A stretch of 64,000 nt of DNA from Athripsodes cinereus (GCA_947579605.1 OX388314.1:558001-622000); one strand, 5' to 3'. Positions 42,165-53,145 are shown, counted from the first letter of the stretch. Translations and numbers: made by a program. The notes: generated from the sequence alone by a model not told the origin.

Positions 42165-42465
42165 CATTGCATACCATCACGCTGCTTCCCTCGCAGGGTA
42201 GGCAGAAAGGATCGAGCGCCACTTCCTTCTATCCTTGCAAACATCTTTCGCTTCTGTCACCGTCATACAATTCCACATCCATGCTCTCTTGTTCAACGTG
42301 CTCAACACGAGACCATCCTGTAGGATTTAATTTAAATGATCTTGCCATTTGATCATCGGACGTTCACGTATCCGAACACCATTCCTCTCACCCAAATATT
42401 TCTTCTTGGTCATTCTGTCCTCATTCATTCTTTCGACATGTCCAATATTGAACAACTCATCATAT
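42165..42465 (-). mobile_element. RTE-1 LINE 3' fragment
   Basis: The minus strand encodes degenerate RMNEDRMTKKKYL, RERNGVRIRERP and MTVTEAKDVCKDRRKWRS, with the AYPARE-type ending of the copy at 5382. It ends in GTGATGGTATGCAATGTATG. Frameshifts are present. Confidence 0.7.
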
Positions 42466-43064
42466 TGTATGGATTATTTTTGCAAATCTGTTAACTAGAA
42501 CTCAACACGAAGATAATTTTTTTCGATCCCAATTAACAATTCTTGTTTTTATTCAATGTCTATAATTTATTAATTATTTTCAAAGTGTCTATATTATATT
42601 TCATAGAGTCAATGTCAAGTCGGGTTTAACGCTAGTTATTGAATAATTTAAGTTAGGTATCTGTATAAATATTGAAATACAATAAAAAAATTATCATTGG
42701 AAAATGAGTAGAGGTAAGGGAAATGAAATTAAAATATTATTGGAAATGAACTCAGTGATGTAATTTTCTCAATATTATTGGGTATAATTTATTTCAAGCT
42801 ATGCATGTATCTTCTATCTACTCGTTGTCTATAATGATAAAAAATAATAACTAGTCATTAAGGCATTTTGTCACTGAGGCTTACTCTATTTTACCTTACA
42901 TTTTGGTGTAAAAGAGCTTTGAAATATTTAATGGAAACGAGTTTTCTTCCTATGCTTTAAATTATTACTATTAAAAACATCATAGCAAGAAGACTATAAC
43001 ATTGTAAATGCCACAAATATTAATTATATTGAAATATTAAAGTTGAAATAACTCAAGTAAATTT
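42466..43064. other. AT-rich DNA, nothing recognised
   Basis: No supported feature. Confidence 0.35.
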
Positions 43065-43215
43065 ATTTATCCATTTGGGTGACAATTTCTTTATTCTTTT
43101 AACTCTCTCACAGCCAGCATTGGCATCTCCGACCCTACCACGTCAGTGGGTGGTGGACTCGGTTGACGTAACAGATCCCATATTGATACCCACATATCCA
43201 CGAATACCTTAAAGT
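43065..43215 (-). pseudogene. LINE ORF C-terminus (DLLRQP family), copy 1
   Basis: The minus strand gives KVFVDMWVSIWDLLRQPSPP, then PTDVVGSEMPMLAV, then a stop and a GATAAATAAAT tail. The copy at 62465-62655 encodes nearly the same peptide. The protein family is presumably a LINE ORF2 C-terminus; I do not recognise the clade. Confidence 0.55.
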
Positions 43216-43221
43216 GTGTAT

Positions 43222-43320
43222 AGGGAACGGTGATCTCATCTTACGCTATCAAGGTGAATCCCAAAAGTATTGGGAACGGTGATCTCATCATAACGCTAAC
43301 ACAGCGAAACAATGATGACC
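43222..43320 (+). repeat. 50-bp tandem duplication
   Basis: GGGAACGGTGATCTCATC occurs twice about 50 bp apart, with similar sequence between. Confidence 0.6.
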
Positions 43321-43489
43321 ACACAAATCCCATAAGTAAACATTATCATGAAACGCAAACTATTCTTTTTAAGGCAAAATATCACCATTTCATTACCATA
43401 TAAGGGCACGAAGATTCACTACAATGATCGCTCTTTGTATGGACACTCCCTGTAAACTTCGGCATATTTCATGAAACAGTATATAAACT

Positions 43490-43912
43490 CACGGATGATC
43501 ACGGAGAGCGTGAGATCAAGGTTACAGGCAGCGGAAATGCGGTTCCTCAGGGGAGTGGCTGGTGTGTCATTGAGAGACCGTATAAGGAATACGTATGTTC
43601 GTGAGGCTCTCAAGGTGGAACCGGTACTTCTGCATATAGAGAGGTCGCAGTTGGGTTGGCTGGGTCATGTTCTCCGCATGCCAGAAGACAGACTACCACT
43701 TAGATATTTGTAGGCTGTGGGAGAGGGCAGAAGACCGGTGGGCCGCCATAAAAGAAGCTGGCAAGGGCAGGTTTCAAACTTGTGTGATGAAAGACTTGGT
43801 TTGGAGTGGACAGAGGTCCTGGAAGCAGCGGTGGACAGGGATCTATGGAGGAGGTACCTAGGCGAATTGGGCCCCCGACCCAACTAGGACAAGGGGTATG
43901 TATGTATGTATG
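43490..43912 (+). mobile_element. RTE-2 LINE 3' fragment with 10-bp TSD
   Basis: Flanked by TATATAAACT at 43480-43489 and 43913-43922. It encodes RLQAAEMRFLRGVAGVSLRD, RIRNTYVREALKV, QLGWLGHVLRMPEDRLP, a frameshift or stop near 43710, then WTEVLEAAVDRDLWRRYLGE. The tail is (GTAT)n. This family differs from RTE-1 in sequence but shares the layout. Confidence 0.85.
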
Positions 43913-43922
43913 TATATAAACT

Positions 43923-44680
43923 TCCTGAATGATACATCCTCACTTCAGTCCAGTCCGTCACTTCAATCCATCAATAGTAGTAATAACTTGTACCTATGTA
44001 CATCTATCTTGTAATAATAATTTGTGCCGAGTATTAATAAATCAATATACTCTAAGGCGTTTGGTTTACAACACTTGATCACCTCATAGATACCAAAGTA
44101 TCCATATGTGCAACGTTCATTTGAAATATGTAAGTTTATTGGGTAATTAAGCAAACAAAACGAAAATAAGAACTAGTGTTGGATTAATGCCACTTTAAGA
44201 GCACGTTAAAATACTGAGCCAAAGAAACTTATTTCATTTCGAAGATTTCATAGACATTGAACAATGATTTTTTTCTTATTTTTCAGTCCGCCATAAATTA
44301 CCGTTCCAATAATTTATTAATACAACGATGTTTTATATATTTTGGTACCAGTAATAATATTATGTATGTACATACTTTCATATTATTCCTGTCATAGGGA
44401 ACTTCGAATAGTAGGTATTCCCTATACATACATAATTTATATAAACGTGCAAGGACCTAAACAAATTATTATTAATATTTTGTATGGATAAAATTTTACG
44501 CCAGCTTTTTTTGAAGTTGACAAATTGCTTTGATAATTGAGAAATACGTTTTGCCTCCGTATTACGCAATTTGCGTGCAACCAATAAGCATTTTTTAATA
44601 TTTAAAATTTTCTAATTCAATTTACATATCATTAAACTGAATATGAAATCATTATATTACACGAAAATAATCATATTACT
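43923..44680. other. AT-rich DNA, nothing recognised
   Basis: No supported feature. Confidence 0.35.
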
Positions 44681-44900
44681 ACACCATCACGGCACATCTC
44701 ACAAGTGGGCAACCAGCAAACCATCCATACTTAACAAACATGCAAGCCGTTCTCTCCATGAGAAACAAAAATTAAGGCATTCAAGATGGGTGGAAAACCT
44801 CATCGTTGATTTAAGATGTAAAATATCTTTATTTTGCCAGTTTTTTATAAGACACGTAAGGAAAAATGTGGAAGACTAATTCTTTGCTGGGTGCTGCACA
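44681..44900 (-). mobile_element. S1 SINE-like element, near full length
   Basis: CTACACCATCACGGCACATC, CACAAGTGGGCAACCAGC, AAAACCTCATCGTTGATTTA and TTCTTTGCTGGGTGCTGCAC span the whole reversed S1 consensus. A plus-strand 78-residue frame across it is a shadow. Confidence 0.75.
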
Positions 44901-45061
44901 AAATGCTTTAGTATAAAAATATAACTATAAAAAAAGCTTACATTATTTCGTAAAACATCACACGATAAACTTTAGGCACATCTATTTTTTAAAGACTCGA
45001 TATAACAATAAAACATTGATACAATCGATTTTACAACTCTATTTATTTATTTTCGAAGAGC

Positions 45062-45170
45062 AAACTCCCCTTTCACGACACAAGCTTTTAGTAGCTTACT
45101 GTGAAAGGTGTATAAGGTTGTATTTGGGTTTATAACAAACAAAACCCAAATATATCTTTTAAAAAAAAAG

Positions 45171-45220
<50 letters not shown>
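45062..45220 (+). mobile_element. S2 SINE with long poly-A tail
   Basis: CTCCCCTTTCACGACACAAG, CTTACTGTGAAAGGTGTATA and GGTTGTATTTGGGTTTATAA form the S2 body. The tail at 45161-45220 is about 60 A interrupted by one G, so this insertion is young. The tRNA-like head is lost or begins upstream of 45062. Confidence 0.8.
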
Positions 45221-45221
<1 letters not shown>

Positions 45222-45242
45222 ATGGTGAAAGTTCGTCATAAT

Positions 45243-45414
45243 TAAATATCTAGTTTGATTATATTAAATTAAAACACTGTCTTTCACTTAAAGTAATATA
45301 TTTTCAAAAGCTTTTCGGACTACGTCCATTCTCGTCCGTCCACCCCCCTTGAAAACATAATACTTTAAGTGAAGGACACAGTGTTTTAATTTATTTTTTT
45401 CAAACTAGATATTT
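45243..45414. mobile_element. Foldback element F3 with hammerhead-like loop
   Basis: Arms of about 65 bp contain TATCTAGTTTGA, TTAAAACACTGT and CACTTAAAGTA with their inverses. The 40-bp loop on the minus strand reads GGAC-GUA-GUCC, GAAA, AGCUUUU, a stem, GAAA and an AT-ending palindrome resembling the 3' half of a hammerhead core. The CUGANGA box is not recognisable. No transposase. Confidence 0.78.
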
Positions 45415-45564
45415 TACTATGTATTTATTTTTTCAGTATATTTTGCCGGAACTTGCATTTCTTCAGGATTATTGTGAATGCTTCAGTATTCATATTATTT
45501 CTTACAGTACTCGAAAATTGTCTATTCCAATATGATTTCAATCTTCACTATTGTTATTTATCCT

Positions 45565-45655
45565 GGAAACAGTGGTGGACAGGGATCTCGGGAGGAGGTA
45601 CCGAGGCGCAATGGGCCCCCGATCCAACTAGGACAAGGGGAAGAAGATTTATGTA
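45565..45655 (+). mobile_element. RTE-2 extreme 3' end
   Basis: CAGTGGTGGACAGGGATCTC, GGGCCCCCGATCCAACTAGG and ACAAGGGGAAG match the last about 90 bp of the element at 43490-43912. A short ATGTATGTAT tail follows. Confidence 0.75.
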
Positions 45656-45735
45656 TGTATACTATTGTTATTTTTTTATTTATGAAATATACGGCTTACG
45701 CCTTTTTACAACCAACATAAAGAAGAAAATTGTAC
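45656..45735 (-). mobile_element. LINE I/II-type 3' end with hairpin
   Basis: The minus strand has GTAAAAAGGCGTAAGCCGT (45691-45709) before an ATAAATAAAAAAATA tail. Only the terminus is recognisable. Confidence 0.6.
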
Positions 45736-46299
45736 AGTCTTCATTCAATTACAAAAAATAAAATGAATCAATAAAAAACAAGCTTAAACACAACTTGGTA
45801 CCTGCATTAGAACTCTATTAACAAAAAGATGTAGGCATACATTTATAGTTAGCTCAGGCAGTATATTGATAAACGTATTGATAACATAAAATGTACTAAG
45901 GTTGTGATAACAATGAGAAAAATTTAAATATTCAAATCCAATGTCTTCATTATTATATTATTTTTCACATTGTCTAAAGACCATTTTGTGTTTTATCATA
46001 ATAAATAAGATATTATTTAACGAGAAAATAATGTTTTCAATGTCTCTGAATTTCAAGAATCCTTACAAATCTCTTAAAAGGACTGGATTTTAGTTTTCCA
46101 CGCAGTCTCTCGATAAATATTCATAAATATTTTAGTAGGCGTTAGCGCCAAAGAAATTTAAGCTCCTCTCAGTTGATATGATGAGACAATCGGGGTTTAT
46201 AATACAGAGAGCATATTATTATTTTTAATGCCTCACTTAGTTGTTTTGTAAATATGTGTAGGTATCTTTTAACACCGTACTCACAAAAAAATGCAAACT
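45736..46299. other. AT-rich DNA, nothing recognised
   Basis: No supported feature. Confidence 0.35.
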
Positions 46300-47250
46300 T
46301 ATTTATTTAATTACAGATATTTACGGCCTAAGCTTTTAACATGTTTAAACTCTGTATATACATGTAAGAAAGTGCCTAGGTACTTACCTTAGTTATTTCT
46401 TTGTTAGATTAGTTTAATTTTAAAATAAGTACCTAGGCACTTCCCTTAGTAGTAAGAATATTTTGAATTTGTTCCATTTTGATTGTTTTGTTTAAAATTG
46501 ATATTTTAATATGAAAAGAGGAATTTTGACAGAATGTAAGAAAGATAAAAATAATTAACATAATTTGTCGTTTTATAATGGGAGTATGGAAAATCACAAA
46601 CACAATCACTTGATATCAATTGATTTATAACAAATTCAAATTATTCTTACTACTAAGGGAAGTACCTAGGCACTTCCCTTAGTAGTAAGAATAATTTGAA
46701 TTTGTTCCATTTTGACTGTTTTGTTTAAAATTGATATTTTAATATGAAAAGAGGAATTTTGACAGAATGTAAGAAAGATAAAAATAATTAACATAATTTG
46801 TCGTTTTATAATGGGAGTATGGAAAATCACTAACACAATCACTTGATATCAATTGATTTATAACAAATTCAAATTATTCTTACTACTAAGGGAAGTGCCT
46901 AGGTACTTATTTTAAAATTAAACTAATCTAACAAAGAAATAACTAAGGTAAGTACCTAGGCACTTTCTTACATACATACAATACATTTACAACAAGGAAT
47001 GATTTTTTGACTGATAAAAAAAACGAGAAAAACAAACAGTATAAAATTAAGTATAAAATTGTAAAAAAAAGTTTGGTCAAGATACTTATAAAAGAAATCG
47101 AAGTGGTATAAAAAATACAAATATTAGAGGTCAGTTAAAATATTTAGGCCTAGCTTTGTCTAGCATTAGAATATATGAGGTTAAACTTAATTGAACAAAA
47201 ACCTTACTGACAATAACATTTATTCCAGTTTCTATTATTAAATAGTAAAA
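46300..47250 (-). mobile_element. LINE I/II-type 3' UTR, split by palindromic element
   Basis: On the minus strand GTTAAAAGCTTAGGCCGT lies at 46323-46340 next to a TAAATAAATAAG tail. The UTR-like A-rich DNA apparently resumes at 46978, beyond the palindrome. The upper limit is a guess. Confidence 0.45.
46364..46971. mobile_element. Symmetric 608-bp palindromic element
   Basis: The outer arms are perfect inverses over at least 90 bp and are flanked by ATACAT at 46358-46363 and 46972-46977. The 14-mer AGTRCCTAGGYACT occurs at 46371, 46428, 46661, 46894 and 46951, giving spacings 57-233-233-57. The two 233-bp units are in direct orientation and each has its own about 30-bp inverted ends (CCCTTAGTAGTAAGAATA). 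Noncoding. It is a MITE-like element with an internal tandem duplication. Confidence 0.85.
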
Positions 47251-47373
47251 AATAAAGAAATTTAAAAATAAATTATGTATCTTTACAATTACAGCAGATC
47301 CCACCAATAGGGTAACCACAGATTAATGCCTTATTGTACAAATTTAGGCTATCCTTCCTTTGTAAAATACTAC

Positions 47374-47458
47374 TACTACACTGTCCTATCACTTCATACC
47401 TCACAAGTGAGGTAGCAAGCAGACCAAATGCATGTAGCCTCCCCATACTATGAATGAG
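47374..47458 (-). mobile_element. S1 3' end
   Basis: CTACTACTACACTGTCCTAT, CCTCACAAGTGAGGTAGCAA and CAGACCAAATGCATGTA represent a diverged reversed S1 3' end. Confidence 0.5.
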
Positions 47459-48242
47459 TATTGAATGAGGAGACTCTAAATCACGTATTTTTGTCTACTC
47501 CATTCGTAATGCTGAAGAAATTTACCATCAAGTTCCTAATTTAGGTGCTTTTTCCAAATACAATTAAATTCCTTCTGTCGCTGGATCAGATGGACATCCA
47601 CAAATTGTTATTTGAAACAGTGAAGAGGGAGGTTCTAATTATTTTAGTTTTTTTTAAATTAAATTTTGTTCTTGCAAATCGAAATTAGTTTTATTTAGTT
47701 CTCAAATGCCAAAAATCAGCCGTAAATGACTGATTTGCCCAGTAAAATTTAATTAAATTTCAAGGAATAAAAAAGATTATCATAAGAAGGGGGAGTAAAA
47801 AATGCCTGAAGGTGTATGAAATATGATTACATGATATGTGTGGAAGAAATGTTAGAATATTAAAATATCGATACAGTCGTATTTCTACAACTTTGCCTGA
47901 GGACTGGCAGTGTGAACATATTTAAATTGATGTTCCTGCTAAATATGTGACGAAATGCTGCGAAAATAAATTTTGTTGTAAACAAGCAAATCAATCAGAA
48001 ATCCTCTTCAATACAAACTTGTTTGTTTAATATTAATTAATTAATTCACTTTGTCTTAAAAAATATTTTATGTTACTGCCGGTTATTTTTTACAATAGTA
48101 TTGTTAAATAAAGTCATAAATCGAATAAAATCAGTGAATAAATAAACCGATAGAACCTGCTAAAAACCAGCTATGTTGTGAAAAAAGGATGAATTTTCGA
48201 TTATTTTTTATAACCTATAAATGTTGAAACAGATGAAACTAT
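47459..48242. other. AT-rich DNA, nothing recognised
   Basis: No supported feature. Confidence 0.35.
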
Positions 48243-48391
48243 TAAGACATACAGGATAGGTGACTAACCTCATCGCTGTATTTGAGATGTGAAATATTCT
48301 TATTTTATCAAACACATGCCTTTAACAGGCCGCTCGAAAGCTTACGGAAAAGGTTGGGATTCAAATTCTTTGCCGGATGCTCCACGGAACA
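48243..48391 (-). mobile_element. S1 5' part
   Basis: TAACCTCATCGCTGTATTTG, CATGCCTTTAACAGGCCGCT and TTTGCCGGATGCTCCACGG align to reversed S1. Confidence 0.7.
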
Positions 48392-48814
48392 ATAATAAAT
48401 TATCACAAATTAGAAAAGAGATCCTGCTAAAATATTAGAATCCTGCAAAACCAGATCATACTGACTGAAGACAATAATTTATTGAAATGGAGCATCATGA
48501 TTCTTCCCTCATCCCCTATAGTAAGGTGCTAGCTGACAGGACCAATGAAAGAATGATGACAAATTGCTTTATGTAAAAATGGGAAATGTATATTATATTG
48601 TATCTACTTGTATACCTTATAATATATACAAAAGATTTCCTGCTGTATTGATTCATCGGCCTACTGGGAAATTTCAGAAAGAAAATAATACACACAAATC
48701 TGTTTCCTTTACTGCTTGTTATTTACACATAAATATTTTAGCCCGTTTGTATAAGTGTAAGAATATAATTATGTTCTCAATGGACTCCGTAATTAAGAAC
48801 GACTGAGGTGAAAT
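48392..48814. other. No supported feature
   Basis: A frame at 48564-48806 has no recognisable domain. Confidence 0.35.
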
Positions 48815-49864
48815 AATACACACTATAAGTACTAGACCTGGTGATGATTTTCAGATATGTGTTCACTCTTGTAATGGCATGAGTACCTGTGATTGTCCTG
48901 TGCTGGAAAGGGTTCCATATATCAAATACCTGGGAGTTATAATTGATGAATCATTGACATGGAGGGATCATATTGTGGCACTCAATAAAAAGATTAGAAA
49001 AGCATCATACATTCTGAGGTGTACGAGGGGATTTCTGGATGATAAAACGCTTAGGACTGTTTATTATGCAGTAATACAATCTTTACTGTGCTATGGTATT
49101 GTTGGTTGGGGTGCATGCTACAGTGATAATCTTCGAGTCCTTCACATGTCACATAAGTGGGTTTTTAAAATAATGTTTAAATTGCAGAGGAGGTATCCAA
49201 CCACTCAATTATTTGATGATAGGAAGATTCTTTCTGTGAGACACCTATATATTAGGAAGGCTCTAGTGCAGTTTTATACAATTAGACAGGGTTGGAGGAG
49301 ATCACAGCAAAATAGGGTCACGAGACAGATGGTGTCATTTAGTTGTATCACTCCATTCAGATCTACAGTGTTCGGACAGCGGCAGTTTGTGTGGATGGCA
49401 CCTAGACTGTTTAATATCATGCCTATAAAGATTAGAGAAATCACTGTTGTTGTTATGGGTTGGTGTCTGATCTGCCAATGGAGAGATTGCAGGATATCTT
49501 AGGATTTGTTCCACGATTTGTGTTTTATGTGGGGTGATATACTTGTGTATGTGGTGTGGGATTTGTGATGTGTGTGGTTGAGGGATGTGTTATTTTTTTC
49601 TGGTTTTATATGGAGAAATGGTTTGTTTGTGTGTTGTTTCATGTATGGACAGTTTGCAGCAGTGTTTTTCTTGTTATGAATGTGATTGTGTTAATATAGG
49701 AGATGAATGCTTTTTGTGATTGTATATATGTTTCAGTATGATTGATATGTTTGTGAGATGTTTGTCCTAGAACAGGTTATACCTAGTTGGGCAGCATCAA
49801 TGAAAATATGTATAAGATTTGTAATTTATTGGTGTAATAAAATAAAGTAAAAAAAAAAAAAAAA
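48815..49864 (+). mobile_element. LINE IV, 5'-truncated, poly-A tail
   Basis: The RT C-terminal coding region is followed by a GT-rich 3' UTR, an AATAAA signal at 49837 and a tail of about 16 A. The 5' truncation falls after the RT catalytic box. Confidence 0.78.
48879..49502 (+). pseudogene. LINE IV RT C-terminal region (207 aa)
   Basis: VPYIKYLGVIIDESLTWRDH, IVALNKKIRKASYILRCTRG, YYAVIQSLLCYGIVGWGACY and APRLFNIMPIKIREI follow the order found after the YADD box in CR1/I/Jockey-type LINEs. No catalytic box. The frame is open upstream to about 48815 (PGDDFQICVHS). Confidence 0.83.
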
Positions 49865-50145
49865 GTCGTCGACAAAGTTGATGAAGATTCTAAGTTTAAA
49901 TGGCAATGAGTTGGTTGGCAAGGCAAGAGGATGGAATGTGGACTTCAAGAATTCTTGAATGGGAATAGAGGACCGTGAAAGCAAACAGAAGAAGTGTGGG
50001 AAGACCCTAAAAAAATTGATTGGCGATGTTGTCCAGATGATAGGAAAACAGTGGCATCGTGTTGCTCGAGATCGGAAAGTATGGAAAAGTTTTGGAGAGG
50101 CCTTTTATTCAGTAGTGGTGTTGAATTAGGCCAGCTTCTATCTCG
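49865..50145 (+). pseudogene. RTE-6 LINE C-terminal fragment
   Basis: Frame-shifted coding with RSVGRP-x-KKLIGDVVQMIG, then KQWHRVARDRKVWKSFGEAF. This is the BovB/RTE-type ending (GRPxxRWxDDI...W-R-ARDR-x-W...GEAF). It begins just after the LINE IV tail. Confidence 0.65.
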
Positions 50146-50424
50146 GGAATTTAGTTAAAAACACACGTAGAATCGGAGAGAACGAAGTTTATTCACAGAA
50201 GTTTGAAGTGACAGAAAGAGTGACACATAGATCACAATGGCTTATATATGTTGATAAAGGTGACCATAAACAAGAAATTATTCTATCACAGCCAAGTATT
50301 AAGGCGTGCTTACATGTTTTAACAAGTGGAGACAAGAGTTTTAGCAGTAAGTATACGAGGTCTCATCTTCTAGGGTTGAAATATTTTACAAACAAATTTA
50401 AAAAAATTAAAGTGACGGTGGTTT

Positions 50425-50705
50425 GAACATGTTGAACGAATGAACGAGGAAAGAATGACAAAGAGGATATACTTGTCTGAAAGAAGGGGTGCGAGGAAGC
50501 GCAGACATCCGAGAACCAGGTGGCTTGATCACGTGGATCAAATTCTCAAGGACGGCCGTGTGTTGAGTAAGAGTAACCGACGTGCGTGCATTTGAAATTG
50601 TATGAATGTGGAGGAAGTGAACGAAGTGTGTAAAGATAGATCTATTCGGCTTTCCATTCGCTCTGCCTACCCCACTTGGGACACGGCGTGAGGGTATAGT
50701 ATATT
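50425..50705 (+). mobile_element. RTE-1 LINE 3' fragment
   Basis: It encodes RWFEHVERMNEERMTKRIYL, RTRWLDHVDQILKDGRVLSK, one stop, NCMNVEEVNEVCKDRS and AYPTWDTA, then GTGAGGGTATAGTATATTAA. The G-to-E change in WFGHVER and the stop mark decay. Confidence 0.78.
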
Positions 50706-50867
50706 AACATATTAAATATTATGTTATTTATTAACAGAGATATTAGCGTTATCAGATTTGTATGGAAATTGCATGTATTATTAATATTAATACGAACATG
50801 CCAAAAACTGTCAAAAATATTTGTATCATAATGTTGCCAGTTTTTAAACAATTTCCGTTTTTTTTTT

Positions 50868-51030
50868 CTTTTTTTTTAAAAAGATATATCTGGATTTTTA
50901 TTATAAACCCAAATACAACCTTATACACCATTCACAGTAAGCTTAAAGCTTGTGTCGTGAAGAGTAATTTGCCGGCACCTGGGATTGAACCACGAACTAA
51001 ATGCAATTACTTTGGAACTACTTACGCTAT
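50868..51030 (-). mobile_element. S2 SINE with tRNA-like head
   Basis: On the minus strand TAGCGTAAGTAG (51018-51029) resembles a pol III A box, and GGTTCAATCCC (50981-50991) a B box. The S2 body and a poly-A tail follow (poly-T at 50870-50880 on the plus strand). This is the most complete S2 copy and shows the family is tRNA-derived. Confidence 0.78.
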
Positions 51031-51364
51031 CTACAATTATTGCTTATTTGTCAATTTAATATTTATTTCCTGAACGAAGACGTGTAAAATTACTCTAGTG
51101 TTAAATGAAGTGCGAAATAATCTGTGTTTATACAATAAAATAATATAATTTGTTTTATATTACAATAAAATAATAAAATTACTTCATAAATTTATTTAAG
51201 ATATATTTTGTATTTATTTTATAAAATCTAATATGTATTATATCATATAAAAACACTTTTTGTATATAAACATGATTATCAAACATTGTAATAGGATCGT
51301 CTTCGTAACATTGCCTCAAGACATAATTATGTACTACACCGTTTGTTCAAAATGTATCTATTGA
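51031..51364. other. AT-rich DNA, nothing recognised
   Basis: No supported feature. Confidence 0.35.
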
Positions 51365-51645
51365 GGATAGGTAACGTACCTAATTGCTGAACTCAAGATG
51401 TTAAAAGTCTTAAAACGCGATATTTTAAGAATACCTGACCATAATAAGACACTCAACTACTACTACTATACCATCGCGGCATATCTCACAAGTGGGGTAG
51501 CCAACAGCTGCATGTAAGAAACTTGCAAACTGTCCTCTTCGTGCCAATATAAAATCAAGACATTCAGGATGGGTGGCAAGACACTCAAAAACTTACAAAA
51601 AAGAGTGGGTCACCTTTTCTCTACCGAGGACTCCACGATCCAAAT
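51365..51645 (-). mobile_element. S1 copy inserted beside or into another S1 copy
   Basis: 51365-51445 (AGGATAGGTAACGTACCTAA to ACCATAATAAGACACTCAA) is S1 5'-half sequence. 51454-51645 is a second reversed copy beginning with its own CTACTACTACTATACCATCG tail and ending GAGGACTCCACG, with an internal deletion after GGGTGGCA. Confidence 0.72.
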
Positions 51646-51907
51646 CAAATGCAATTTGCATGTAATGCAGATGCATAATTTACATGATTGCATATTTTAT
51701 TTACTCATTATCAACTGATAGGACATAGCTTCCATTTTTAAAAAAATTAATTATACTTTATACAACAATTCAACAATACTTTATTCAACAAATATACATA
51801 TAAAACAGGGACACATATTAATTAATGAATGATGAATTGATTATAATATGAAAAAATTAACAAATATATCAATGAATTAAAATTCAACACAATATACAAA
51901 TGAATGA
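51646..51907. other. AT-rich DNA, nothing recognised
   Basis: No supported feature. Confidence 0.35.
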
Positions 51908-51982
51908 ATAATTATGAAAGTATCCGAATATGAATTCCAATAGTAATAATTATGAAAGTATCCGAATATGAATTCCAATAGT
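51908..51982 (+). repeat. 37-bp tandem duplication
   Basis: AATTATGAAAGTATCCGAAT with its flank is present twice in direct order, immediately 5' of a LINE 3' end. Confidence 0.75.
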
Positions 51983-52098
51983 TCAGTCTACCTTGGTACG
52001 GGCTCATGCCCAGTTAGGTAGACATTAGTGACTTATCTTTTAAAATCTGTTTTGTAAATAAAATAAATAAATAAATAAAATAAATAAATAAATAAATA
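51983..52098 (+). mobile_element. LINE 3' end with strong hairpin and (AAAT)n tail
   Basis: GTCTACCT pairs with AGGTAGAC, and inside it GGGC-TCAT-GCCC pairs. About 60 bases later come repeated AAAT units (52045-52098). Only the extreme 3' end is present. Confidence 0.6.
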
Positions 52099-52685
52099 GT
52101 AATAATTCCACAAGATGTTATAGATATGAATTTTTGCAAGGAAGGGAGATGAGTTTTCCATCCCATTTTGAAAGTGACAGGAAACTATAAAAGTATGTAT
52201 CAATTCCTTTAATAATAATAATACCTGAAATCTTATTGATGTTTTACAAATTATAATTCCGACGACAGATTGATTAAACTTCTTCGTTTTGCTGGATTAA
52301 TCGATACTAACAACTTTTCCGTAGCCAAATAATATCACTCAATCACTTACACTATTACAATTGTACGTAGTTTGTTAAGATTATTTGATAAAATGAATAG
52401 TATTAATTGTGTTTTGTAACTAAATAGTATATATACAAATTATCAAATAAAATAAATATTTATGATTATTGTTTTATGTAACTTTTGAGTATAACTAACG
52501 CACGACCGGTTTCGCGGACTCCGAGTTCGCATATACATATTATAACGCATACTCGTTTAAATACTATCCGAACAGAACTAGCAGGAGAAATAAAAAATAT
52601 TTGACATTCTAGGTCCGTTTAAATAATACCTTTAGTTATGTCAGATACAGGGATAACACAGAAATCTTCAATAAATAATTTACAA
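52099..52685. other. AT-rich DNA with one GC-rich motif
   Basis: Mostly featureless. Near 52501-52530 the minus strand reads GGAGUCCGCGAAACCGGUCG, a GAA-ACCGGU-C arrangement like the array at 20552; see findings. Confidence 0.35.
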
Positions 52686-52689
52686 ATTT

Positions 52690-52925
52690 CAGATTTACCG
52701 GTAAAATTATGCATCAAAATTCACAAATCTATTATAATAAACACTTGTAATATTGTAAACAAAGAATAAATATAGATATTTCAGGCACAATTCTGTTTTT
52801 AGAACCCGCGTTTTTAAGTCTAATCCTTTGATACCCCGTATTTCTGGAAAGCAAAAATTTTCTCGGCATTACATTGTCAAATTTTGTGTGATCATGACTG
52901 ATCTGGTTTTATAATGCTGATAAGT
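52690..52925 (-). repeat. Dispersed repeat D1, copy 2
   Basis: The reverse complement shares GGTATCAAAGGATTAGACTT, AACGCGGGT and TGCCTGAAATATCTATA with copy 1 near 26 kb. It lacks the 166-bp insertion. Confidence 0.65.
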
Positions 52926-52985
52926 GTTGATGGTAATTCTGTCGGCAAGTTAAAAAAAGTCGATATTAAAAAGGAAATATTTGTA

Positions 52986-53145
52986 TTTGTTGTATATTTT
53001 GTGATGGTTTAAAGATAATAAGTGAGTCATATAGTCATATAGTTGTGATATCATACAGACTATGGTCCGAACAAATTGGGACATTCAAATAAAACGTGAT
53101 CCATGACTCACTTTATGTCTCTGAACTCTCACAAAATATACAAAA
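52986..53145. mobile_element. Foldback element F4 (about 160 bp)
   Basis: Arms TGTATATTTTGTGATGG / TCTCACAAAATATACA and AAGTGAGTCAT / ATGACTCACTT are inverted around a loop containing GGTCCGAAC. No coding; TSD not resolved. Confidence 0.6.
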
